64,000 nucleotides of DNA from Prochilodus magdalenae. Its lineage: Eukaryota > Chordata > Actinopteri > Characiformes > Prochilodontidae. The notes below the pieces were generated by a model. It was not told the origin of the DNA. It was given only the letters and a program-made list of their open reading frames with translations, and did no database searches. The stretch covers positions 1,201,001 through 1,265,000 of the forward strand of contig JAMWET010006778.1 in the NCBI GenBank assembly GCA_024036415.1. The letters are read 5' to 3'. Positions 30,325 to 42,461 of this stretch are shown here, piece by piece. The translations under genes were made by a program, and so were the position numbers. How positions within the stretch are numbered: the stretch's first letter is position 1; each line of letters starts with the position of its first letter.

Positions 30325-33300
30325 TTATGGAGGGGTCTGAAATCCTGGACCTGTTGGGAAGATATCTGCATAGGAAGGAGGAGGAGATTCTGGACTGGAT
30401 GGCTGTGGATATGCGGGTGACGGGTACAGGATCGGGTGAAGTCCTTGAGCTGGTCCAACCGCAGCACCAGAGAGACGAGGCCCAACTGTGGCCTGAGGTG
30501 GAGGACTGGGCCCAAATGCAGCCTGGGGCTCAGAATTGGGTTCATAGGCCTGGTTTTGACAGGGACCCAAACGCTGGTGTGCTGGAAGAAGGAACACTGA
30601 AAAAGTGATTGCCGGGTCAGTTGCAAAGGGGACATCCAAATAGACCTATGAAAAAAATCAGAAGATTGATTACAATTAGCGAATTACACAAACTTATTAT
30701 TGCAATTAAACAGACCTAAATCAATGAGAACTTTTCATTTCGCCAAGTTTGGACAAGTTTAGGCTCTTGATTTGACCTTTAAGTTCAATCTCTGCAAACT
30801 AAGGAGAACCAGCACTATAACAAACATAAAACAGATCATTTAGTGTCCTTAAACGGAAAGTGGAAACCCTACATACAGTTTAACACTACAGTGATTATCT
30901 ACCCTAAAAGCAATCAACACCTTGGTTTTCACCAGTGTAATGAAATGTAGCACAAACACTGCAGTTTGAAGTTACAGGCAAAGGGCATTTAACTGTATAA
31001 AGGAAAGAAATTACTGGTACCTTAAATATGTACTCCAGTGTAATAATACCACAGTTCGTGATGCTTTGTTCCAGGTTAGATGGGATCCTCAGGTCTGCAT
31101 TGACCGTTTGCTTTGATCCAGATGGGATGGAATCTCCAACTACTTTGAAAATAGTCTTTGATGACTTCTGCGAAAAGCCTTGTGCGTAAAAGACCTGTTT
31201 TTGCTCAAAGCGGTATTTCAGCTTCAGGTTGCGTGATGAAGAGTTGTCAACATATGTGGAAGCCCTGATGACATCACCTACCAAAAGGAAAGAATCAAAG
31301 TCTACAACCGCATTGAATGAGCAATAAAAGCTGGAATGGTGGCTTTTCTTGGTACAGGAGAATTAGATTCAATGCATGATGATAATGTAAACTTACCTTG
31401 CATATAACCCAATTTGTCAATTGTTACTATGAGTGACGCATTTCCGGAGGTGAAAAGCTTCATCTTTTTTTCTGTAGCAGCACTCTGTGGGCTCTGCATG
31501 CAAATGAATAAATCACAAGAGTAAATGAAACAGCCCTGAGAATCAATCCATTTGTAGCATGACAGAGTTGTGTACTCTATAAAATATGCCCCTTTGATGC
31601 TGCTTGCCATCAATGCTCGTGGAAGGTTTGCGCCTAACCCATTTTCACATGTAAATCGACGGGGATACTCACACTAGAGGGTGACCGATTTTTTCAGGTC
31701 AGAACTGATCAGGCACACTGATAACTCATAATTGGAAACAATATAATTTAAATGATGTTATGAGCTGAGTGGTCAAGTCAAGTCAGGTCAAGTGACACCT
31801 ATTTGTATAGCACCTTTTACACAAAGCAGCTTTACAAAAAATCTGTGTCCAAGCCTCCAATCAACAAGGCGACAGTGGCAACGAAAAATTCCCTCAGAGC
31901 AGGAGGAAGAAACCTTAAGAGGAACCAGGACTCAAAGGGTAACCATGCTCCTAAGGTGGACAACGAATATGAGTTACTGACGGTGTAGGAGGTAGAGGTG
32001 GACAGATGCTCAGCCCTAGCCCTGGTTAGCAGAATCAGCTTTTGAACTTTCTTCCTTGCAGATACGAGTGCTTTTTGTTGTGCATGTGCATATCTGATGC
32101 AAGCATGATGAAAGAAACAAGATCAAGAGAAGAGAACAGCATTCAGTTATCTAATCTACATCGCATTCCAATTCCTTACATCCTTGTAAAACTAGACATT
32201 CACTCCATGGCATGCAGGCAACTCAGTTATGCTGTTATTGTTTACTACTGAACCTTCAGGTGCGGTTCTCACACATGCACTGCATAGCATTACTTGGGTA
32301 ATCTTCATTCTGATACTGTATTAAATAATAAACAGGTCTGAACTATGAATGGGAACTGCTGGGGATATGGAGGCATTATATGTTTATACTAGTTTGTAAC
32401 TCATCTGTAGATTCGGTCAAGCAGACAGGCCTAGAGGACGTATATAAATTACAATTTACACATTTTCACTTGAGCACGTACCGTGAGATTAACATTTGGA
32501 TTATTTCTTGGAGCAAAGTTGATTTCCGTTTTAACTGTGCGGTCCCGTTTCCATGAACGCTTCAGTCTGACTTGCAGAATGTACTTAATTGAGCCATAAA
32601 ATCCATTAAAGGACGGTGGCAAATTCCTGCAATTTAGAAGACAGCGTAAATAAATGTGCGTTCAATTATCTAGAGATAAATCTCACTGTGGCTGCTCTAG
32701 CTGAGGCCAAGTACATTCCAAATGAACGGTGATACACTTCTGAGCAATAAGCCTAACTTGGTGTGGACCTGTCACTTCATTAAAAGCACCCCCTTGTTTC
32801 TACACTGCAAGAAATAAGGTCTATTCACAATTCACACACCAGGACACTAACACAGCAGTGCTGAGGATGATCCACCACCCAAATAATACCTGCTCCATGG
32901 TGGGTTACAGGGTAAAGGATAAAGGTGCTGGCAATGAATGCAGACAGTAGTGCAGCCTACAGTCTGTATTTGTAGGACTAGAAAGTGTGCCTATGTGGGA
33001 AGTGGAGCTGATAAAATGGATAATGAGTGTAGATACAAGGAGGTGGTTTTGATGAAGTGACTGCCCGGTGTATGTTCACACAGCAATGTAATTAACAACA
33101 AGAACGGAAACACTTTCCTGTACATCATCTTGAACAGGCTATAGACACCTACCAAAGCTCTTTAAACTGAAAAAGACCTGCATAAACATTCAAACACTCA
33201 TTAGGAAGAGTTTCATTTGTTGAAAGGCTGAATTTGCAAACTTTATTGTCAGATGACCTAAAATTATAATCTGACATTTTTCTGACATTTTTTTTCATCA

Positions 33301-34233
33301 CAATAATGTAACAGACCATCTAATATAGATGTGTATGTAGGTCCATGCCAGTTATCATGATGGCCCTAGTCTTGTTTAGTCATAAAAGTCATGCAGCCTT
33401 AATGGCCTACAGTGATACCACATGGACATAATACAAAACGTAAAGCACTGCTGAAATTACTCACCCACCAGGCAGCAGAAAGACAAACGGGAAAACATGT
33501 CTTCCTGGCCTATACACGTTGCTATCTAAAAAAAAAGGAAAAAAAGGAACATTTATTTGAATGAACTTGGGTTGTAGGTAAGCTACAATAATGAATGTCA
33601 ACATAATGATGCAGCATTCAGTGTGATGGCTGAACATCATGTTGTAAATGTGAAACATCTTTCAATAATAAACTGCGCAATTTGGTCTGTTAGGCTTCTG
33701 CATGATTTTAGGAAAGGTGACTAACTCATGACGCTGAAGGAAGTGTTTTTTATATATCAGTTCCCATAAACTATTTGACCAAACACTGGATGTTGTAACC
33801 ATAATGACGACATACTTACAGGTCTCTCCAACTGTCATAATGACATTTGGTTCAGGTTTAGCTGTAAAACACAATAAAAAGTAAGTCTTTTTCTTTATTT
33901 TCTGACTTTATTTCATTTATCTCTGTATGTATATATATATATATATATATGGTGTATATACAGGGTTGGATTAGGATTAGGGTTAGTTGGGTTACTAGTT
34001 AGTTGGAAGTACCTGTTTAAAAAATTGAATTGTAACCTAATCCAAGGAATTACTGTAATAAAGTAAGACATGCTGGTAAGATTTGGATTAAAGTTGTATA
34101 GTTGTATACTTTCTTAATACGAATGTAATACTATACAAACATTATAGGTGACTTATTGGAATATTGTGCTACATACAAATGACCACTGAAGTGGATCTAT
34201 ATATGCAGAGCAAACCCAGTTGAAAGCATAAGA

Positions 34234-34290
<57 letters not shown>

Positions 34291-34594
34291 CACATATAAA
34301 GTACAAGTAGTAATACAGTGGGGGAGTATTACCGGGTTTGGAGAGGTCCTCAATAAAAACCTGCTTCATTTTGAAGTATCTCTCGTGGGAGCTGTAAGTG
34401 CTTCTGTCATCACCGTCGCCCTCAGACCACCTCACGTTCGCGTCCCCAATACACTTAATGTAGAAACTGTTGATCTTCACTTCTTTGGCCACTTCCAGAT
34501 AAACTCGTCCCTGAATAACGTCCCTGTTCGTGAACGTGTTGGTTTCGTTGACCGGGTCGTAGGTTAAAGTGAGCTCTTTGATCGTGGATGACAT
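30325..34594 (-). CDS. arrdc3-like alpha-arrestin, paralogue B, 394 aa, truncated tail
   Basis: Minus-strand exons: 34333-34594, 33820-33861, 33465-33525, 32482-32626, 31397-31493, 31021-31277 and 30325-30645. Splice sites are canonical, phases 1,1,2,0,1,0, total 1185 nt. The start is MSSTIKELTLTYDPVNETNT. Both arrestin domains are complete (about residues 5-168 and 171-298). The tail retains one PPxY (PPSY at 377-380) but stops at residue 394. The TAA replaces the TCA serine codon of paralogue A's first PSAP, so both PSAP motifs and about 65 tail residues are missing, and out-of-frame homology continues past the stop. NEDD4-type ligase recruitment should be possible while TSG101 recruitment through PSAP should not; both are inferences. 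No frameshift was seen in the arrestin fold, so the gene still looks translatable. Confidence 0.91.
31770..31975. repeat. dispersed fish repeat fragment in intron 4 of paralogue B
   Basis: This carries the ATTTGTATAGCACCTTTTAC ... AGCAGCTTTAC ... GACAGTGGCAACG ... GGAAGAAACCTTAAGAGG order that I recognise as a common fish interspersed repeat. The short open frames across it are part of the repeat. The class is not certain. Confidence 0.45.
32785..33070. mobile_element. MITE-like remnant in intron 3 of paralogue B
   Basis: It shares CACTTCATTAAAAGCACC at the left and GATCCACCACCC..ATAATACCTGC in the middle with the element at 23685-24300. It sits in the same intron of the sister gene and is internally deleted. 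Confidence 0.55.
34235..34292. repeat. (AT)n microsatellite, intron 1 of paralogue B
   Basis: About 58 bp of AT repeat with one interruption (TATGTATA). It occupies the equivalent of the tract at 25339-25425. A shorter tract lies near 33928-33951. Confidence 0.95.
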
Positions 34595-34900
34595 TGCTCC
34601 TGTAGTGAGAGGTGTTCAGGAGAAGCTGCGCACGCTTCGCTCTCCAGCCTGTCTCGTAGTAAAACACAGATCCTCAGCTGTAGTAAAGAGCGTGTACTGT
34701 GTCACTTCCGTCCTGCACTGTTTGTATTTTCAACATCAGCGGGCGCGACTTGCACTGATATCATATCCTATCTGGGAAATGCAGGCACACTGTGAGCTGA
34801 ACGGAACACAGATGTCACACTGCCCCAGCGTTCTGGGAAGTCCGTCTGGGCTGAGACAGATTTGCCTAGAGTAGCAGCAGAGTTATCAGAAACCCTCTAC
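34595..34900 (-). promoter_or_regulatory. 5' flank and probable promoter of paralogue B
   Basis: Similar to the flanks at 25744 and 44909, with the TCCTGTAGT block next to the ATG and the GTAAAACACAGATC block further out. It is locally richer in CpG (34620-34800). Confidence 0.35.
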
Positions 34901-35204
34901 TAAAGTTCTGCATATAAGAACTTGATATGTCCTCCGAGAGTTCGGAGTTTATGAGGTCATTTAAAAAAAATGGTCTATTTCATCATCACTTTAGGAGGTG
35001 GCTTTCAAAACTCCCGACTTTTTTATGACTCACATTTCTTCATTGATATCCAGAGCTGGCAGCAGTCCAGGGAGATTTCTAATTTTGACAGTGAAGATAA
35101 CAATAGATGGATGAAGTACACAAAATCATGAGGTTGTGTTTAAGTAGAGATGACCTGGAGAGATAAGGTCAAATATTACTTTAACAGAGGTTTCTCCTTT
35201 AGAC

Positions 35205-35880
35205 CTCCACTGGGGTAAAAGTACTAAAGTATTTAACTTCAAATGCACTTAAGTATGGAGAGTAAACGTAGCATGATTTATTATGGCTCTAATGTCCTAT
35301 TATCATTTCTGGAACAAGACTCTTACTCAACTCATTTCAGGGGAAGAGACTCTACTGTCTCTCGGCCCACCGGTCTTTAATAGAAGGTCATTAATTATCT
35401 GACTCTGATGTCTATTGTAACGCCTCGGCCCGGATAATAAGCCTTCGGGGTAGCCATGAGGAGAGGAGTTAGCAGAAGCACTTGAGCCACACAGACGTTA
35501 GTGCGGGTACTCCAGTATACTCGTTTATTCACGGTTGCTAACTGAAATCAGTCTCCTGGCCACAAAAGTCCACTAATACATAAGTGTGACTGTAGTTAAG
35601 CTCTAGCGTTACATAGAGTATAAACAAATAAAAGACGAGAATGGTAAGAAAACCACCTCTCTTCTCCACTCTGCTCTCTTCTTCTCCAGAGGCCACACTG
35701 GGACATGCAAATACAATGCCCCTTTCTTAAAGGCACAGCATCAGTTTGACTGTTAACACTATTCAAATGATCATGAGCACAGAACACTGAAGGAGAACAG
35801 TTTCCATTAGCTAAGCTCTGTCCAACAGGTCAAAACAAGCTCAAACCAAAGTAAAAGCTGTGCCCTGATTGGTGGGCTCG
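35205..35880. repeat. dispersed repeat (GTAAAAGTACTAAAGTA type), interrupted by an LTR-like insertion
   Basis: The parts 35205-35415 and 35759-35880 together match 60735-61090. The first part also matches 40960-41150. Shared blocks include GTAAAAGTACTAAAGTATTT, ATGATTTAT..TGGCTCTAAT and AAGCTCTGTCCAACAG. The family is not identified. Confidence 0.6.
35416..35758. mobile_element. solo-LTR-like insertion with CTAT target duplication
   Basis: A 343-bp segment begins TGTAACGCC and ends TTAACA, so it has the TG...CA ends of a long terminal repeat. It is flanked by CTAT at 35412-35415 and 35759-35762. The related repeat at about 60954-60957 has a single CTAT with no insertion. AATAAA occurs inside near 35628. 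No retroelement coding sequence is adjacent, which fits a solo LTR. Confidence 0.55.
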
Positions 35881-36099
35881 CTTCACCTTCTTTCAGTTTG
35901 ACTTTAATTACATTGTTATGCACACATAAGCCAAAAGGAAGGACAGATTTGGTCATATTGTAGTGAAGGAAAATGACAACAGACTTTGTATGTAGTGGAG
36001 TTAAAATAAAATTCCCTCAGAATGGAAATACTGCAGTGCAGATACACACACAAAATACTTCATTTCTGTCCACCACTGGTAGACCAATCATACCTGGTG

Positions 36100-37110
36100 A
36101 TTCATCGTGAGGTCGTCGTTATTAATATTTATTTATTTATTTGCACCAATAAGAACACGCAAACACAGCAACTACAGTTCTTATGAAGGATAATAAAGTA
36201 TATAGTATAGCTTCAACATGGAAAGTATTTCCTAACTGGTATATGATATATGATATATGTATAAAGAAATAACAACAACAACAATAATAATAATCAACAA
36301 AAACACCCTTAAACAAAAAGCAGGGAGGTTTCACATTTATATCAAAAAATATTCCTGTTCTTTATATCATTAACAATAAATTACCTGTTAATTCTAAAGG
36401 AAGGTAGTGCAACTTGGGGGGTAGAGTTACTAGACTTCTGTTTGTGAATATGGTGTTTGGCAAAAACAAAAATTGATCCAAATATTCAGCACACACAACG
36501 TCTTCGAGATAGCTTCTCTGAGAGAGAATGAATAGGATTTAATCACAAGGTAAGCTAAGCTTTTCCAGAAACTGCACATTTAAATAATAATAATAATAAC
36601 AATTGTTTCTTCACCTGCTCACAGAAAATACAAACATTTTACTGAGTAAGAACTTAACACTGTGTGAATAATATGAAGGAGCCTACAACGTACTTCTTTA
36701 CCTTTGTTACAGAAAGAAGAAGGAGAGTTCCAGAAACATGTTCTTCTTTTATTATGGATCAGAGCTGGCATACATCCCTTCCCTGTTATCTGAAAAGCCA
36801 CACCCCCTTTTGTGTGTAAATAAACCCAGTCAGAGTGCCAGGGTCAATTTGGCAATACTAGTGGCACCACACCTACAAGCTGCTGCATTGTATTTTTCAC
36901 GTGTAACAATAAAAAAAAAGAAAAGAAATGTATGATTTTCTTTACTTCCCCAAATAGCAGCAAAAAAAACAAAAAAGAAAACAATCTGTGGCTTCACAGC
37001 ATCCAGAGAGAGAGGCACAATGTGGAACCCGGCCAGTCAGCACATGCATGTGTCTGTGGCAGACACTTCATCACAGGTTAGTTTATGATGGTAAAGTCAA
37101 TGTTTACAAA
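36100..37110. repeat. segmental duplication upstream of paralogue B (partner 26340-27440)
   Basis: Colinear with 26340-27440, as described there, with insertions and deletions. Each copy lies in the same place relative to its gene. Confidence 0.75.
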
Positions 37111-38690
37111 CAGTCAAAGTAGTGTATGCTGAATTTCACATTGAAAGAGTGGAACACAGAACAGCGAAAAGCCCAAGAAATCCAAGTTTAAGGTTAGCCT
37201 GTTACAAAAGTTGAGCAAGTCACTGAAACTTTTTTAAAGACAAGAAAGGCTCAAGCTGTACTTTTAGACAAGTTTATATTCATTTAGAACAGCAACGCCC
37301 CGCCTCCTTCCTGTATGTCATGGCAGTTTATCCTGCTTACTCAAGACGAACATTGTTTGTTGTCCAAGATATGAATATGTACCTTGTTTGTTTGTACTTT
37401 GTTGGGTTGGCTGTAAGTGTCGTGTTTCATTAATTTCGAGGGGGAAATATCACATTCCAAAGTAAAATATTGTAAAATTATGAATCATTTTCCTCTAGAT
37501 AAAATCTTGACCAATTATACCAATGCACAATATGAGTGTCTTCTAATACATTTGCTAATGTTCTGCACTAACTTCACAATATCGCAAACTTTGGCAAATA
37601 TGGCAGTTCATAGAAACTTTTCACAGTGGTTTTGGCTAGCATATAAATGGTTGGCTGTACAGTTGTTGTAGACTGTTTTAATGAGTTCCACCAAGTGGTA
37701 TTTCATTTTCGTCAAGGTTTATTAACTTGAATAATGATTTAATTTGAATAATGATTTGATTGTTTGTTATAAATTCTAGTGTGACATTTTACCCCACATA
37801 GTGTGACAACTTAAACTAATGACGGGACAATTTATGATGCCTAAAAGTGTACTGAAATAAGATATGGACATGTAATTAATTTTAAAATAAATCCCTGAGG
37901 TTTGAAACATTTTGATCAATTAGCCTCGCATTATATGTAAAAACTGTGCAGAGGGTGACAAGACACCCTGTCCTCCCCTACTACACACATAACCAACTGC
38001 ATATACGCCTCAGCCACCACAAAGGTCTGTCTGTGCACAGTTCAATCAAACCTCTTTTCCGCTATGCTTTTCCTGATCTAGCAGCCATGATTTACGAGCT
38101 AGTGAGCCCAGCCTACATAATGTAGAGAAGCCATGGGCTACAGATCAGGCAAAATACACAAACAAACACAGGTGTATGCAAATATCTTAATGCCCATGGT
38201 CAAATTACATGTGTTGTTGATTTTCTAAGTGAATATATGTTAACAGATCCTCTACACGTAACACATATTAATGCACATCTGCACAACGTTTTTGTCTAAT
38301 ATAACATGCAGAGGAAAAATTATATCACAGTTCAGATTATATTATATTTCATAGTAGCTTTTCAATATTCGTCAAGTGCTTCAAAGTCTATAATGTTATA
38401 ATAATAAATAATATAATAATATAATTATGGTGCTAACGTTCTGGAGTGTCTGTATGTGTGAACAACAGCCCTCATGTAGCTGCTTTATCCACCTCCTAGC
38501 AAAACAACACTCATAAAGGCAATTATTAAATTATAATGACTTAACTTTAAAATGCACATTAAAAATGCAACATGATGCTATCACTCATCATAAAAGCCTG
38601 GATATCAAATTGTAATCAAACAATGTGACAGTAAAGCAAACACCAAAATGTTCTCCATCATGAAGGAGAACTGACATGCACATGTGATCA
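37111..38690. other. intergenic DNA between paralogues B and C
   Basis: No coding exon was seen. At about 38090-38300 a segment resembles 45190-45445 upstream of paralogue C (shared GTTGATTTTCTAAGTG and ATCAGGCAA blocks). It may be a repeat or a duplication edge. Confidence 0.4.
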
Positions 38691-38773
38691 TGCAGGACTT
38701 TTTTTTGGTGGTTTAGTTGGATAAGGCTCTTGTTGGTTGGTTTGGCTGACTTTGGTCAATATCCTAGGGGACC

Positions 38774-41700
38774 TTAAGCTTGACTGTAGGGTGGGGCAGA
38801 TGGATTGGGACTGCACTCTGAGGCACTTGGTGGTGGAGGTTGCTTCGGGGTAGAAGGATCTGGATAACCCATAGCAGAATATGGAGGAGGATTGAAGGAT
38901 GGAGCTGATGGAGTCGCCTGAAATCCTGAAACTGTTGGGTTTTGATTTGGGTAGACGTCTGTATATGAAGGAGGAGGAGCTACTGAATTGGCTGGCTGTG
39001 GATATGCAGGAGACGGGTAAATGCTGGGGTAAAGTCCTGGAGTTGGTCCAAATGCAGCAGGGGGACCAGGTACAAAATTAGCCTGAGGTAGAGGAGTGGG
39101 CCCAAATGCAGCCTGAGGTGGAGGTGTGGGCCCAAATGGAACCTGAGGTGGAGGTGTGGGCCCAAATGGAACCTGAGGTGGAGGTGTAGGCCCAAATGCA
39201 GCCTGAGGTGGAGGTGTGGGCCCAAATGCAGCCTGGGGTACAGGATTGGGCCCATAGGGCTGGAAGCCTGGTTGGCCTTGATAAGGACCCGAAGGTTGAC
39301 CTGCAGCAAGAATGAACACTGGAAATTTGATCTCCGGGTCACTTGCATAGGGGACATCCAAATAGACCTAAAAAAGAAAAATGACATGTCAAAAAGAGTG
39401 GCATCAGAGGAGTGATATTCCAGTCAAAACGTTTCTGTTTTCCTAAACAACACTTCAATCTTAATTAATTAATATTCCAATTACTTTACATCGACTAAAT
39501 CAATGAGTAATCTTGATTTTACTTTTGGTTTTCCAAGAGACAAGAACTTCACAGACTGTATCCTGATGCATTTGAATTAACCATCCACAATCGAGGAACT
39601 TTAGTTCAGGCTTTTGTTTTAACTTTAAATTCAAGCTGTGCAAACTAAGGAGAACCCTAAGGAGAACCAGTCATTTAAGCCTTGTCCTAAACAACCACTC
39701 AGTGGAAAGTTAATTCTAAAGTCAATCAAAATTTTACTTTTACTGTAAAACCAGAGTTATCATCTGCACAAAAGTGTTAGGATATGGACAAGAACATTTA
39801 CTACACTCAACGTGCTTTATAAACCCTAACTGGACCCCTTAAGTTTCTCAAAACCAAAATTCTATTTCTTTATATCCTAGCAAATGCCCGGGATACCTCT
39901 GCAGCATGTTTGTAGGCCTAAATCTGATAAACTGCCCAATTTTCTAAAGAGTTTGGGCTCTTTAGGGAGCTGAATTCTTTTAAAGGGCTGAATTGTTACT
40001 AATTTCTCAAACCAAAAACCTGTTAAATCCAAGTTACTATGTGGAAGAACAAATTACCAAGCTAGCAACCGCAAAAAGAAGAACTGATATATCAAACATT
40101 TTGTTGCCATTGAAGCTAGCAGCAGTGCCACTATGGCATGGTTAGTCAACATGGGACCCCCTGAATATCAGGTGGTATTTTGCAGACTGACTTTATCCAT
40201 AATAGGATTATTATTATTTAACTAAAGGAAACAAGACTTACAGGTTTACAATCTACACCATGCAATCTACACCATGTTTTCGACTTTGCATCTAGAGTTT
40301 AAATGTAGCACGAACACTGCAAAAAACCTGTTAAGTTAGAATCTGAAGGCTTTTAGCTATATACAGGAAATACTGGTACCTTAAATATGTACTCCAGTTT
40401 AATAATACCACAGTTTGAGATGGTTAGTTCCAGGTTAGGAGGGATCCTCAGGTCTGTGTTGATCTGTTGCTTTGCTCCAGCTGGCACAGGATCCCCCACC
40501 ACTTTGAAAATAGTTTTTAATGAATGCTTCGAGCGCCCTTGTGCATAGAATATCTGTTGTTGCTCAAGACTGTACTTCAGCTTGAGCTCACGAGATGAAG
40601 AGTTGTCAACATAGGTGGAACACCTGATGACATCACCTTTCAAAAAGAAAGAATCAAAATACTGCATAGTCAAAAAACACTGCATTGAAGGAATTATAAA
40701 GGCTGCAATAGTGGCTTTCCTTGCTGGTACAGGAGAGCTCGATTGAAGGCTTGTGTGATAATGTGAACTGACCTTGCATATAACCCATTTTGTCAATTGT
40801 TGCTTTGAGTGATGCATTTCCAGAGGTGAAAAGCTTCATCTTTTTATCTGTAGAGGCACTCTGTGGGCTCTGTATGCAAAAGGATAAACATCAAAGTAAA
40901 CAAACAAAAAAAACCATAAAAACGAATGAATGAAATGCACAACCCATGTACAGTACCCAAGGTAAGATACATTTATACTTCCACTTGAGTAAAAAGTACT
41001 AAAGTATGAAGAGTAAAAGTGGCATCATTTATTATGGCTCTACCATCCTGTTATCATTTCCGGGAAAAGCAACTTAAGCAACTCATTTTAGTGAGGAGAC
41101 TGTAGTGTCACTCTGAGTCCACCAACCTTTTAATAAAAGCTCATTAATTAATTAAAACACTAACGGCAAACAGTTCTATTAAGTAGAACCAAGCTCTGTC
41201 CTCTAGCTTTGCTGCACTTGGGATTGCACAACACATATCTTACACAAAAGCAAGCAGAGCAGGGGATAACGAGGAGAGGATTTTGTAATAGGACTGCATC
41301 TGCCATCAGAAAAGTGTTTTTAGAAAAAGTCTAAGCACAGCATGCATAAACTATAGGAGTGAGTACTTTGTCTGCAGTAAGCCTGAGGTGTGGAATTAGA
41401 GTCTTCTTACTCTTAGTTTCTATGTAAGTAGCTTGTGCTTATTGGCCAACTAGCAAAGTAAAGTGAAGTTACATCAGTTAAAACGGAAGGAGCAGTTTAC
41501 TACATACTGTGGCATGAAAAAGTTTGGGCACCCCTGGTCAAATAACATGTTTTATTGATTTACTAAGAGAAAACACGAGATTGCACCCTCTACAGAGAAC
41601 AGAGAACCCGTAATGCACAGTTTTGCTTATTAGCTGTGCAGGTAATTGGTAACTCTCCTGGTGGCACATTATGATCCTAAAGGTAACTGTTCACAAAGGG

Positions 41701-42430
41701 TTGGTAGGACAACATTTTTCAGCTGACTGCTTTATTACCGATGATGGACTGTTGTGTTTTGTTTAACTGACATGGCCAGAGGAGTGGCCTAGTCATTACT
41801 TTTCCATGCATGGTTTGTTGGGAAAGGTCTGAAATATTCCATTCCCCCTCCAATGGACCATCTAACAATGATCTCTTGTATTCTTTAAGCTAAATAAATA
41901 ATCAGGAATTTTGAAAATCTTAAATCAAATAAGGAGAACAGCATTCAGTTATCTAATCTAAACTGCATCCCAATGCCGACCACTCTTGTAAAACTAGACA
42001 TTTACTCCTTGGCACGCAGGGAACTGAATAATGTTAACGACTGCTTACTAAAGCTGTGGTGCACTCCATATCATTCCTCAGGTTACCTTACTTCTAATAT
42101 TTATTGTCCATTTAACAAACAGTTCTGAACTATGAGAAGTGCTCTGGTAGGAATATTGAGATGTTACAGGTACAGTGTTGTAAAAAACCCATTTGTCCTT
42201 TTCCGATTTTCTTGTTTGCCTATTTGTCACTCTTGAATGTTTCAGATCATAAAACAGTCGTTGGCAACATGGCGGCCCAATGTCATACTGAGAGACAGTA
42301 CTTCTGTATGTGTAGGTTGATAAATATTGCCCACATCAATCTAAATTTATCACAACAGCCACAGCCAGAGTCTTAGTACGCACCAAGAAGTCCACGCACA
42401 TCACCCCCATCCTACTTCAGCTACACACAC

Positions 42431-42461
<31 letters not shown>

